From Planctomycetaceae bacterium UBA2671 (GTDB taxonomy: Bacteria; Planctomycetota; Planctomycetia; Planctomycetales; Planctomycetaceae), in the NCBI GenBank assembly GCA_002359185.1, contig DEML01000042.1, positions 233,865 through 297,864 of the forward strand: DNA of 64,000 bases, in the 5' to 3' direction. The notes beneath the pieces were generated by a model. That model saw only the letters and a list, made by a program, of their open reading frames with translations. It ran no database searches and had not been told where the DNA came from. A program made the position numbers and the translations under genes. Of the stretch, positions 6,955-15,716 are shown one piece after another (position 1 is the stretch's first letter; each line of letters starts with the position of its first letter).

Positions 6955-9471
6955 TCATTTTGCATTCTTCAAAAGCCGTGATAATTCCGCATATCTCTGT
7001 TTCAATTCCGCGCTGCCGGCGTCGGGGTAGAGGAGTGTGGTTACGGAGACGATTTTTTTTGCTTCTTCGATTCTTCCGGTTCTCAGGCAGGCGTTAGCCA
7101 GTTCGTAGCGGGCGCGATGCCAGTTGAGTTCTCCCTGGCGGGTCGTCGCGGCTTTCTTTTTCCAGAGTGTGTATAACGCTTCAAGACATTCCTGATTATT
7201 GCATTCGACCAGCAAGGCGGTCAGGCGGGCGACGAGTGGGTCGTTGACGGGTAAGTCCTGGACCAGTTCCTGATAAATTGGAATCGCTTTACTGAGCCGG
7301 CCAATTTTGTAGTACGCTTCGGCTTCATAGCGTTTCAGAGTATTGGCCTGTTGAGGAGTGAGGCTCGTTGTCATCAATTTCAAGCGAGCTATCACGCGCA
7401 GGCTGATCGAGCCGAGGATCTGTTCGGTTTGAGAGTCGGCTGATTCGATCTCTGCGAGTTGTTCGAGCAGAAACATCGCTTCCTGCTGAGTGTTCGTAAG
7501 GGAATCTGCCCCTTCAAATAACTGAAAGGCTTCCTGTGAGCGCCCCAGCTGAACCAGCAGAATTCCACGATTGATCGTGAGTGATCGATTCCACTTCGCC
7601 AGTAATTCGGGCTCCACCTGAAATCGGGCATCGCTATTTTTGAGGTCTGTAAAGAGAGCTTGTAACTCACGAAATGTTTCTGGAAGACTTTGATGCAATC
7701 CGGTTTCAAAGTTGAGCAAAAACTGACAGGCCTGCAGGATCGCTTCGACTTGGGAAGCAGTTTCGACTCTCTGCCATTCGACGGAAGTGAGAAAACGATT
7801 CGCCAGACTGACGACATCGCTCAGCAATTCTCGATTTTCAGCTTCCTGAGTTTTCAATAAATAATCGTAACACTGAAAGATGCGATTCTGGGCATCAAAA
7901 TAGCGAGAATGCGTTGAGGGAATCTGACGGTATTCGACAATCGCGTCTGCAAACTGACGCCGGGCAAAGGTCAACTCGGCCAGTCGCCAGCGGACATCGA
8001 GAGCTGTTTCCCGTTGAGAATATCTCTGTAAGTGATCCGCCAAAGCATTTGCATAAGCATTCAGTTTCTCCAGAGTTGGTTGAGCCGAGTAGACTTTTTC
8101 GAGACTCGTGATCCAAAGCAGATGGATCTGATCCATCCCAGGGAAATTGGGGGAACTCATCCAGATCGAATTCAGCTGAGTGGCTGCTTCTGAGTAATGT
8201 TGTCCACGGAAGTAGACCTCCGCCACTTCGCGGGCGAGTTGGATCAGTTGCTCCCAGCGTCCGGAATTTTGAGCGGACAGGATGGCGGCTTCATAAGTTT
8301 GACGGGCTGTCGTAAAATCGCCATCTCGAACTGCAGTCCGTGCCTGATTCACCAGAGCGGCTAACTCCGGACCAAAGGTCTGCACGGCGACGGCGTCGCT
8401 CAAGTATCGGGAAGCCAGCTGAGCTTCAAACGCCTGCCCTTCGGCTGCCAGTTGAGAGGTTCGCAACCGAACTTCCTCGACCAATTTATTCGCGAGTTCC
8501 TCATCCCCTTTGAGACGAACCTGCACCGATAATTCTGCCAAAGCTTTCAAGCGTAAGCCCCGCAAGCGAGTGGATAAGGGGTTCTGTTTTTTTGCGAGTT
8601 CATTAATCAGCGTCGCCGCCTCGGAATACTGAGCCTGATCAATCAGATAGCGAACGCGTTCTTCCGCGACCCGTTGTTCCAGAATCGAACTCGTTGAGCC
8701 GGAGAGAATTGCAGCGGCTGTTTTATTGAATTCTTCCGATTGCCTGCCCAGTCTGTACCCAGTCAGCAGCAGGAGTTGAGCATCCAGATAATACTCCTGC
8801 GAAAGAATCGAACGATGAACTTCTTTCAGAGAAGATTTACTCAGGCTCAAATATCGTGTCCGGATCGATGCATTGGAAGAATTCCAGTCTGCAATTCGCA
8901 GATAACATCGCCCAAGGGCCAGTTGAATCTCATCCGTCGTCACTTCAGGTGCGATAGTTTCCGCACCGGACAAGGCTTTGCTGGCCGTGAGTGCTTTCTG
9001 GAGTTGTTGAATCGCCGAGGCTGATAACTTCTCGAATTGCTGACGCAGTTCGGTATTCGCCGGATTGAGCTGGAGAACCCAGAACAACTGTTCGACCCGA
9101 GAAGCTTCCAGCAATGCCACTTCCGCCTGATAGCGATCTGCATATAACTTATCGATATTGACCGCTTGAAACGCCTGCTCCCACAAACTTTTTGAATCAT
9201 TCAGGGGGACGGTCTGGGCGTGATCTCGAAACGTGCGTGCCAGTTCGATGCGATACAGCAATTCAAACGGAGGACGAATGGCCGGGTCATTCAACGCGCG
9301 TTGACACAGGAGTTCTGCCAGGGCAAACAGGCGTCTTTGGCGGAGGGATTCGAAGTAGCGGTGCTCGGAATCATCCTGATTGACGATCACGAATTCCCGT
9401 TCCTGAGCCGGGGATTCCGGGATGATCGACAAACAGCCGACCATCAGAATCACCCAGCACACGAATTTCAT
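6955..9471 (-). CDS. Large exported TPR-repeat protein
   Basis: The 838-residue protein begins with a signal peptide (MKFVCWVILMVGCLSIIPES, cleavage near PAQE). AGGAG lies six bases before the ATG. The rest is almost entirely helical pairs of the tetratricopeptide type, for example AYYKIGRLSKAIPIYQELVQ, RYELANACLRTGRIEEAKKI, ARQTYEAAILSAQNSGRWEQ and AEVYFRGQHYSEAATQLNSI. TPR proteins act as periplasmic scaffolds. No enzymatic domain is visible. No obvious operon partner is present; the alaC-like gene lies 285 bases upstream. The scaffold role is inferred from fold only. Confidence 0.85.
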   Translation of the reverse strand: MKFVCWVILMVGCLSIIPESPAQEREFVIVNQDDSEHRYFESLRQRRLFALAELLCQRALNDPAIRPPFELLYRIELARTFRDHAQTVPLNDSKSLWEQAFQAVNIDKLYADRYQAEVALLEASRVEQLFWVLQLNPANTELRQQFEKLSASAIQQLQKALTASKALSGAETIAPEVTTDEIQLALGRCYLRIADWNSSNASIRTRYLSLSKSSLKEVHRSILSQEYYLDAQLLLLTGYRLGRQSEEFNKTAAAILSGSTSSILEQRVAEERVRYLIDQAQYSEAATLINELAKKQNPLSTRLRGLRLKALAELSVQVRLKGDEELANKLVEEVRLRTSQLAAEGQAFEAQLASRYLSDAVAVQTFGPELAALVNQARTAVRDGDFTTARQTYEAAILSAQNSGRWEQLIQLAREVAEVYFRGQHYSEAATQLNSIWMSSPNFPGMDQIHLLWITSLEKVYSAQPTLEKLNAYANALADHLQRYSQRETALDVRWRLAELTFARRQFADAIVEYRQIPSTHSRYFDAQNRIFQCYDYLLKTQEAENRELLSDVVSLANRFLTSVEWQRVETASQVEAILQACQFLLNFETGLHQSLPETFRELQALFTDLKNSDARFQVEPELLAKWNRSLTINRGILLVQLGRSQEAFQLFEGADSLTNTQQEAMFLLEQLAEIESADSQTEQILGSISLRVIARLKLMTTSLTPQQANTLKRYEAEAYYKIGRLSKAIPIYQELVQDLPVNDPLVARLTALLVECNNQECLEALYTLWKKKAATTRQGELNWHRARYELANACLRTGRIEEAKKIVSVTTLLYPDAGSAELKQRYAELSRLLKNAK

Positions 9472-9557
9472 GATTTCTCCTGCAGATTTGCCCTGATCAG
9501 GCGAGCCGTGCCAGTCAAGGCACGGGTATTGTCACGATCCTTGTGCGACCCCCGCCA

Positions 9558-9731
9558 CCCATTATTCATTCTGGGGGCTACGCTTTGCTCCGACCCCAGC
9601 CACCCGTTGGTTTTCAAATTTATCTTGGAATAGACTCACTCGCTTGCGCTTCGTGCTTGTAAGTGAGGTTTTGCAAAACTTCAGTAATAAGTCGAATAAA
9701 ACACTGCTTGGCAAGCCAGCAGTGGCACACG
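9558..9731. repeat. Intergenic repeat cluster with one REP-like arm
   Basis: GGGGGCTACGC...CCGACCCCAGCCACC (9570-9603) is the inverse of the unit at 3512 and 58980. ACTCACTCGCTTGCGCTTCG...TGCTTGTA at 9634-9661 is one arm of the paired REP-like family. At 9700-9731 is AACACTGCTTGGCAAGCCAGC...GTGGCACACG, which recurs at 51261-51292, again next to a REP-like arm. No gene is supported in 9472-9756. Confidence 0.75.
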
Positions 9732-9756
9732 TCGAATGCCATTTCAGACTACTTGA

Positions 9757-10995
9757 TTAACTCTCGGCTGTCACCGCTGATTTATTCAAACAGCGATCAA
9801 TCTGCCGAACGGCTTGTCGCAGTCGTTGGACATTCTCGACGATCGCCAGTCGCAGATAACCTTCGCCATCTTCACCGAAGCCACGCCCCGGGCTGACGGC
9901 GACTCCGCCTTCATCAAGCAGTTTCATCGCGAAGTCGATCGAGCCCATTTTTGCCCACGGTTCTGGAATTTTTGCCCAGACGAACATCGTCCCTTTCGGG
10001 CGTTCCAGTTCCCAGCCAATGCGTTCGAGACCATCACACAATACATCGCGGCGGACCTGATATTCATCAGCGACACTTTCGACGGCCGCTTCACAATGAC
10101 GCATCGCGACAATCGCGGCAATTTGTGTCGGCTGGAATAAGCCGTAATCGTAGTAACCTTTGATGGTCGCCAGTGCCCGGACCATTTCCTGATTTCCGGT
10201 ACAGAATCCGACACGCCAGCCCGCCATGCTGTAGCCTTTACTCATTGTCGTAAATTCGACACCAACATCAATCGCCCCTTTCGAGGACAAAAAGCTGGGA
10301 GCTTTGTAGCCGTCGAAACAGATGTCTGCGTAGGCGAAATCGGAAATGACGAGGAATTCGTAACGCTTGGCCAGTTTGACCAGCTCGTCATAAAAATCCT
10401 GCTCGACACATGTCGTGCTGGGATTGTGCGGGAAGTTGACGATGACCAGCTTCGGCTTCGGATACAGATGCTGACAGGTATAGGCAATGTTCGAGAGGAA
10501 CTTATCTGGCTCACGACAGTCGAGCGAAATCACATTTCCGGCTGCCAGAGCGACGGCGTAAACGTGAATCGGGAAATAAGGAGCTGGCACAATTGCGGTA
10601 TCGCCGGGGCCCATCAAGGCCAGACACAGGTGGCTGAAACCTTCTTTGGAGCCGATACAGGTGACGACTTCGGTATCGGGATCGAGCCGGACGCCGTACT
10701 TTTTGAAGTAACGGGTGGCGACTTCTTTTCGCAAATTGGCGATGCCGTTGGATACCGAATAGCGATGGTTTTTCGGATCGCTGAGTGCTTCGGTCATTTT
10801 CTCAATGATGAGCGGATCGGGAGGATCGGTCGGATTCCCCATCCCCAGGTCGATGACATCGACACCGGCGACGCGTTTCTCATATTTGAGTTTATTGATC
10901 TTTCCAAACAGATACGGCGGCAACCGTTTGACACGGTCGGCAATCGGAATGGAAAAGGGATTGTCTGTAAACGGAACTTCAGATTCACTTCGCAT
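9757..10995 (-). CDS. alaC: Class I/II aminotransferase, AlaC (YfdZ)-like
   Basis: This 412-residue PLP enzyme of fold type I has DLGMGNPTDPPDP near the N-terminus, the Asn-containing NFPHNPSTT, the Asp-Tyr stretch VISDFAYADICFDGY, and the Schiff-base lysine in TMSKGYSMAGWRVGF near residue 250. The Arg that binds the substrate carboxylate is in GEGYLRLAIVEN. The order and wording of the motifs match the glutamate-pyruvate aminotransferase AlaC and LL-diaminopimelate aminotransferase-like group. In bacteria it links alanine/pyruvate and glutamate/2-oxoglutarate, in the cytosol. Exact substrate preference cannot be settled by eye. Confidence 0.88.
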   Translation of the reverse strand: MRSESEVPFTDNPFSIPIADRVKRLPPYLFGKINKLKYEKRVAGVDVIDLGMGNPTDPPDPLIIEKMTEALSDPKNHRYSVSNGIANLRKEVATRYFKKYGVRLDPDTEVVTCIGSKEGFSHLCLALMGPGDTAIVPAPYFPIHVYAVALAAGNVISLDCREPDKFLSNIAYTCQHLYPKPKLVIVNFPHNPSTTCVEQDFYDELVKLAKRYEFLVISDFAYADICFDGYKAPSFLSSKGAIDVGVEFTTMSKGYSMAGWRVGFCTGNQEMVRALATIKGYYDYGLFQPTQIAAIVAMRHCEAAVESVADEYQVRRDVLCDGLERIGWELERPKGTMFVWAKIPEPWAKMGSIDFAMKLLDEGGVAVSPGRGFGEDGEGYLRLAIVENVQRLRQAVRQIDRCLNKSAVTAES

Positions 10996-11643
10996 AACGG
11001 CGGATTCACTCTGGGGGGATTTCGATCAAATATGCCGACTCACACGGCTATTTCATATCATACTCACTTGATTGTGAATAGGACAGTATTGAATCGATCC
11101 AGGTTCGAGGAATCAGTAATGATCAATGAAGTTCGATCTGATGAAACCATTAGACCGTATGGACATGTAAATTTTCGCTTTGAGCTTATTGCCAGACTTG
11201 CGAATTTATTTGGAATCGTAAGCCGTGTTTGCAACGACCGTACCCACTTCTCCACGTTCAAATTGCTCCAAAAGTTGATCACACTGTGGAGCATTATCCC
11301 ACGGACGATCCGTAAATTCATGTCTTCTGATGATTGGCTCTCTTCAATGCTCGCCATAATCAAACAAATTCACAATATTGAACATCCTACTGCCAAGTGT
11401 TTGTGGGGTTTGCGTCAGCATTCAATGCGGGTCTTGCGATGAATGAACATGAAAATCAGACCGTGGAAATCTGCTTGATCGCCAGTGCGACCAGCTTCTG
11501 CTTGTTGCTAAACTCACTTAATGCGGTCATAAAATTCCTGTCTTTTTACTCAAAGTTCGGATTTGCCAATGAACCTTTATGTGAACTCAAGCGGCTTATA
11601 ATTATCGGCTGGTGAATTCGAACATTGAAAGTGGGTCTTTGAG
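10996..11643. other. Gene-poor interval, nothing secure
   Basis: Open frames exist on both strands (for example 11064-11363 minus and 11397-11615 plus), but they lack ribosome-binding sites, family motifs and protein-like composition. No strong repeat or terminator is visible. It holds the upstream regions of the aminotransferase and of the ECF sigma gene. Confidence 0.5.
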
Positions 11644-12210
11644 ATGAGTTTACAGAACCTTCAGCAAATTCAGGAACAATTGCTGGTTCTGCAGGCTCAG
11701 TCTCGAAACTCAGTCGCATTCCAACAACTGGTTCAAACCTACGAACGTCGACTCTTTTATTATTTGCAGAGATTCACCGGAGCCTCAGCTGATTCTGCTG
11801 ATTTAATGCAGGAGATCTGGCTGAACGTCTATCAAAAACTTCCGGGATTAAATGCTCCGGAAGCGTTTCGGGTCTGGTTGTATAAGATCGCGCACAATCG
11901 AGCTGTCAGCTATTTAAGGAAACGGGATCGTCAGACCGCAGCGGCGTTCTATCAGGTTCAGAACGGATCAATCACGGAATCTGAAATGGAACAGGGATTC
12001 GAACAGCTGGAAAATGCGGAACTTGTTCATCGAGTTCTTGAACAACTTTCGCTGCCGCATCGGGAAGTTTTAACGCTCCGTTTCCTGGAAGACCTGAGCC
12101 TTCAGGAGATTTCAGAAATTATCTCGACATCAATTGGCACAGTCAAATCACGATTGCATTACGCCCGTCTGGAAATGAGAAAAGTGATTGAGGAGGAATA
12201 CAATGGCTGA
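11644..12210 (+). CDS. ECF-type RNA polymerase sigma factor
   Basis: The 188-residue protein has sigma region 2 (FQQLVQTYERRLFYYLQRF, then ADSADLMQEIWLNVYQKLP and FRVWLYKIAHNRAVSYLRK). Region 4 is LPHREVLTLRFLEDLSLQEI with a helix-turn-helix EISEIISTSIGTVKSRLHYA. Regions 1.1 and 3 are absent, as in extracytoplasmic-function sigmas. It directs core polymerase to a small stress or surface regulon. Its last eight bases overlap the next gene, a two-TM protein, suggesting translational coupling and that the neighbour senses the signal or holds the sigma at the membrane. Confidence 0.93.
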   Translation: MSLQNLQQIQEQLLVLQAQSRNSVAFQQLVQTYERRLFYYLQRFTGASADSADLMQEIWLNVYQKLPGLNAPEAFRVWLYKIAHNRAVSYLRKRDRQTAAAFYQVQNGSITESEMEQGFEQLENAELVHRVLEQLSLPHREVLTLRFLEDLSLQEISEIISTSIGTVKSRLHYARLEMRKVIEEEYNG

Positions 12211-12628
12211 TGATCGTCCTCAAAAAATCAATCGGGATCATTTACTGGCACAGGATACCGAGAATCAATCCTTCAACTACGAGGAGTTTCGCATGAACCT
12301 GCAAAAAAATATCCAGCAACTCGAACAACGGGGACGCACTTATCAACATGCCATGTACTGGTGCATGGGGATTTTTGCGAGTTGTTTTCCTGCGGTTCTG
12401 GTCATTGAAGCCTTCCAACTGACGCGCATTAGTTGGGTTCCCCCCTTGTGGAGCGGCGTTGGAATTGTTTCCCTTCTGGCGGCTATCTGGTTCAGTGGCA
12501 TCTATTCCTATAAATATCGTCCTGCTCTAAAAAAGGCGAGACACGATATGCTCTGGACAATGATTGCTCAGTTGCAGTCTCAAGTCGCAGAGATTCAATC
12601 GCGACTGGAGAAAAAAGAAGACCGGTAA
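12203..12628 (+). CDS. Two-TM membrane protein coupled to the ECF sigma factor
   Basis: The ATG at 12203 follows GAGGAGGAATACA, so this start is preferred over an upstream TTG, and the gene overlaps the sigma gene by eight bases. The 141-residue product has a polar N-terminal 50 residues with a helical stretch (NYEEFRMNLQKNIQQLEQRG). Two membrane helices follow, at about 53-72 (MYWCMGIFASCFPAVLVIEA) and 81-101. A C-terminal coiled coil (MIAQLQSQVAEIQSRLEKKE) ends it. There is no zinc-binding anti-sigma motif. The position and overlap suggest an anti-sigma or sensor partner; the sequence itself is not diagnostic. Confidence 0.75.
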   Translation: MADDRPQKINRDHLLAQDTENQSFNYEEFRMNLQKNIQQLEQRGRTYQHAMYWCMGIFASCFPAVLVIEAFQLTRISWVPPLWSGVGIVSLLAAIWFSGIYSYKYRPALKKARHDMLWTMIAQLQSQVAEIQSRLEKKEDR

Positions 12629-12746
12629 TCATTCGCCATGTCATTGGAATTGAAAATCTTCCTCGATAACAGGAATGAATTCTGACATAATGAAGGTTCT
12701 TGAATTCGTACTTAATAGTCACTTCTTCAACCAATAAAGATCAATC

Positions 12747-13973
12747 ATGCAACGTCGAACATTTCTGGCCACCAGCCTCGGGGCTGCCCTTTGTGCAAAT
12801 ATCCGTCTGGCTGCTGGCGAAAAGCAGCCGAATATTTTATTGAGATCATCCTGGCAAACCGTCAATATTGGCGACATTGCCCACACGCCTGGCGTGCTGG
12901 CATTGCTGGAGAAATATCTTCCTGAAGCCAACATCACTCTCTGGGCGAGCGATGTTCGTAACGGTGTGCGTGAACTGCTGGAGAAGCGGTTCCCCAAACT
13001 CAAAATCGTTCAACGGGGCAAAGAGCTCGATCAAACGCTTTCCAGTTACGATTTTCTGCTCCACGGCTCCGGACCTTCACTGGTCGCTCAGAAAGATGTT
13101 CAACGCTGGAAGGATGAAACCGGCAAACCCTACGGAGTCTTCGGTATCACCATCGGCAGTGTCTCTGAGGACCTGAAAATACTGTTGAGCTCAGCCGAGT
13201 TTGTCTTCTTTCGCGATTCCGTCTCGCTCAAGTATTGTCGGGAACAGGGAGTCAATTGTCCTGTGATGGAATTCGGACCGGATGGTGCGTTTGCCGTCGA
13301 TATCGAAAACGAAAAAGCGGCTCGTGAGTTCCTGCAGACTCATCAATTGGAGCCGGGTCAGTTCCTGTGCTGTATCCCTCGACTGCGATATACACCTTAT
13401 TGGAAGATCAAAGACCGTCCGTTCGATGCCGAGCGGCATCAGCGGAATGAGGAGATGAAAGCTCAGGATCATGCCCCTCTTATCGAAGCAATTCAGGCGG
13501 TCGTCACCCAAACCGACAAAAAAATCTTGCTCTGTCCAGAAGATATGTCGCAGATGGAAGTTGGTAAGGACAACATCTACGACAAACTGACTCCGGATAT
13601 CCGCAAGCGGGTTGTGTGGCGGGAAAACTACTGGTTGACGGACGAAGCGATCAGCACGTATCGGCTCTCTGCTGGCTTATTCGGCATGGAAATGCACTCG
13701 CCGATTATGTGCATCGGAAATGGAATCCCGGCTATCGTCTGCCGTTTTGCTGAGCAGACAAGCAAAGGGTTCATGTGGAACGACATCGGTCTGAACGACT
13801 GGTTGTTCAATATGGATGTCGAAGCCGATCGAAATCGAGTTGCAGAAACCGTTCTGGCCGTGGCGAAGAATCCAGCCCTGGCAAAAGAAAAAGCGGAGGC
13901 TGCTCGGGAGCGAGTTGCGAAACTGCAAAAAGGAATGGTTCAACAATTGGAAACATCACTCAAGACAAGTTGA
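12747..13973 (+). CDS. Polysaccharide pyruvyl transferase-like protein with Tat signal
   Basis: The 408-residue protein begins MQRRTFLATSLGAALC, a twin-arginine signal (RRTFLA) ending near RLAAGE. The body matches the polysaccharide pyruvyl transferase fold: NIGDIAHTPGVLALLEKYLP (the N-IGD motif), SYDFLLHGSGPSLV, GVFGITIGSV and FRDSVSLKYCREQGV. Further on are FGPDGAF and the C-terminal AGLFGMEMHSPIMCIGNGIPAIV, which is the R.H..ifa...g.P-type block. Family members add pyruvate ketals to exopolysaccharides, normally in the cytosol. A Tat signal is therefore odd and implies a periplasmic role or a changed function. A strong terminator follows. Confidence 0.82.
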   Translation: MQRRTFLATSLGAALCANIRLAAGEKQPNILLRSSWQTVNIGDIAHTPGVLALLEKYLPEANITLWASDVRNGVRELLEKRFPKLKIVQRGKELDQTLSSYDFLLHGSGPSLVAQKDVQRWKDETGKPYGVFGITIGSVSEDLKILLSSAEFVFFRDSVSLKYCREQGVNCPVMEFGPDGAFAVDIENEKAAREFLQTHQLEPGQFLCCIPRLRYTPYWKIKDRPFDAERHQRNEEMKAQDHAPLIEAIQAVVTQTDKKILLCPEDMSQMEVGKDNIYDKLTPDIRKRVVWRENYWLTDEAISTYRLSAGLFGMEMHSPIMCIGNGIPAIVCRFAEQTSKGFMWNDIGLNDWLFNMDVEADRNRVAETVLAVAKNPALAKEKAEAARERVAKLQKGMVQQLETSLKTS

Positions 13974-13992
13974 CTCACGCCTCACCCATTAA

Positions 13993-14030
13993 AAAGTCCG
14001 TCAGCCTTAAGAGACTGACGGACTTTGTTC
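13993..14030. terminator. Strong bidirectional hairpin terminator
   Basis: AAAGTCCGTCAG (13993-14004) pairs perfectly with CTGACGGACTTT (14015-14026), followed by GTTCTT. The A-rich left flank lets it also serve the convergent DUF1559 gene on the minus strand. Confidence 0.9.
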
Positions 14031-14055
14031 TTCGTGTTCTCAAACAGTAAGACGA

Positions 14056-15000
14056 TTAAAATTCGCCGATGACATTGCCGTCATCTTTCTGACCTAACCA
14101 GCGAAAGGTTCCCTGATCGATATTTTCAGAAAGGAATCGGATACTGCCATCTGCTAATGCGAATTGAGCTCCCCCTTTATGTAAACTGGAGAATGCGACA
14201 TTCGCAGATGTTCCCTGATAGTTGATTTTCGTTCGTTCGCGAGTTGTGGCTGAACTACTGCCGGTCACTCCCAAGGCATACCCGTGTCCGATACTGTTGT
14301 CCCAACTCGGTTTCGATCCGTTTGTTCCAATCCAGATACCATCACGACGAGCGGTGTTCGTTTTCGCTTCCCGTTCACCAACCATTAACGTGTTGGAAGT
14401 CCCATCGGTGACATCCCGCATGCGTGTATCGCTGTTACCATAGAACATGCCATCGGCATTGTTGCAGGCACTGCCCCAGTTGCCACCGGCGACTCCGATA
14501 TAGTTGCTCTTGGCAGCACAGTTTCCGGACGCATTAGCTGTCGTTGAGATTGGGCCTTTCGCATCAGATGGGCAGACAAATGCTGTTAACACCTGACGAA
14601 CAACATCTCTGGCAGTCATTCCGCCATCGCAACTCCAACTGCGATTGGCAGCAAAGTTATTTGTCTCGCCTTTGAGTTGGTCATAAAGTGCAGCCTGTTC
14701 GACAAAGGGAAGAACCATCGCTCCCCAGCCGTAACAGTTGGTTCCATTTCCGTCTGCACAATCTGTCGTTACTCCCGGATTACGCTGAATGACATATCCC
14801 GGCGGGAAAACGCGATGGGTATCGTGATAGTTATGCAGTGCCAACGCCATTTGTTTGAGGTTGTTTTTACAGCTTGATCTTCGAGCCGCTTCGCGTGCCT
14901 GCTGAACCGCGGGAAGCAATAAAGCCACCAGGATAGCAATGATTGCAATCACAACCAACAATTCGATCAAGGTAAATCCGTTTCTCGGTGTTTTCACCAT
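14056..15000 (-). CDS. DUF1559 prepilin-like protein with H-X9-DG motif
   Basis: The 314-residue product has a type IV prepilin leader and methylation site (RNGFTLIELLVVIAIIAIL, with Gly-Phe cleavage and Glu at +5). QQAREAARRSSCKNNLKQ follows, the usual start of DUF1559. The C-terminus carries HKGGAQFALADGSIRF, the H-X9-DG segment that marks this planctomycete/Lentisphaerae family. It is processed by prepilin peptidase and probably assembled or exported by the type II secretion/type IV pilus system, part of which is encoded at 38-43 kb. Planctomycetes hold dozens of paralogues; the role of this one is unknown. Confidence 0.95.
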   Translation of the reverse strand: MVKTPRNGFTLIELLVVIAIIAILVALLLPAVQQAREAARRSSCKNNLKQMALALHNYHDTHRVFPPGYVIQRNPGVTTDCADGNGTNCYGWGAMVLPFVEQAALYDQLKGETNNFAANRSWSCDGGMTARDVVRQVLTAFVCPSDAKGPISTTANASGNCAAKSNYIGVAGGNWGSACNNADGMFYGNSDTRMRDVTDGTSNTLMVGEREAKTNTARRDGIWIGTNGSKPSWDNSIGHGYALGVTGSSSATTRERTKINYQGTSANVAFSSLHKGGAQFALADGSIRFLSENIDQGTFRWLGQKDDGNVIGEF

Positions 15001-15300
15001 ACAATAAGTTCCTGAAAAGAGTTACTAAAATTAAAAAACGCAATAATTGCATGTAAAGTTATTGTCGGTTATCCAAGTTCTAATTGGTGAGCAAACATCA
15101 TTATATCATGCAATGATTATGGAACAATGCTCTTGATTTACGAGTCGCAGGACTAAAGAAGTGTGCTCGTTTGTATATTTCTCTGGGATGCAAAATGCAC
15201 CTTGTCCCATCATTTTGATCCTTTATCCTCCAGAACGCGGTCTCAAATTATTTAATTTGAACTAAAAACTCATCCGTTTTCTCGCTGGCGTGGTATTTGC
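15001..15300. other. Divergent upstream region, no gene seen
   Basis: This AT-rich interval lies between the DUF1559 gene (minus) and the PGPGW gene (plus). It should hold both promoters, but no consensus is convincing and no repeat is visible. Confidence 0.5.
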
Positions 15301-15705
15301 ATGACATCACGTATGCAGAAATACGATGACATGAATCCATTTACCCCTCAGGGTCTTTTTATAATGTTTAAAAAATATTGGCAAAAAATCAGAACCGATT
15401 TGAAAGTTCTTCGCGATGGCCCACCCGGGCAAAGATTTCAGAATTTCGTTGATTACCGTTTAGAAAAGCGTGGCAAACAACAGATTCTCTGGCGCTTACT
15501 CACGTTTTCATCGGGTCTCTTTTTAATCCTGTTTGGACTGGCAATTGGCTGGTTGCCAGGCCCGGGGGGCTTTGTCGCCTTCATCGGGATTGGGATCATC
15601 ATTCAGGAGATCCCCATTATCGCGAAATGGCTTGATCAGCTCGAAACCGGACTCCGAAGCTGCCTCCAGTTTTTCAAAAAACAGAAGTCCGAGTCCACAC
15701 AATAA
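15301..15705 (+). CDS. PGPGW-family membrane protein
   Basis: The product (134 residues from the first ATG) has a hydrophobic hairpin: LLTFSSGLFLILFGLAIGWL, then the PGPGG motif, then FVAFIGIGIIIQEIPIIA. LPGPGGF with flanking helices is the signature of the small PGPGW transmembrane family, whose function is unknown. Internal ATGs at 15331 and 15364 are alternatives, and none has a clear ribosome-binding site. The start at 15364 (MFKKYWQKIRTDLK) would give a 113-residue protein closer to the usual length. A charged C-terminal tail follows the second helix. Confidence 0.75.
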   Translation: MTSRMQKYDDMNPFTPQGLFIMFKKYWQKIRTDLKVLRDGPPGQRFQNFVDYRLEKRGKQQILWRLLTFSSGLFLILFGLAIGWLPGPGGFVAFIGIGIIIQEIPIIAKWLDQLETGLRSCLQFFKKQKSESTQ

Positions 15706-15716
15706 ACAGATTGAAC

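Noticed and set aside
11095..11125. CAGGTTCGAGGAATC resembling a tRNA T-arm
   Set aside because: No acceptor, D-arm or anticodon stems can be drawn around it.
10426..11442. 338-codon plus-strand frame overlapping the aminotransferase gene
   Set aside because: Most of it is antisense to the PLP enzyme, and the part beyond has no motif or ribosome-binding site.
11064..11615. Frames of 99 and 72 codons between the aminotransferase and the ECF sigma gene
   Set aside because: No recognisable family, no good start signals, and they overlap on opposite strands.
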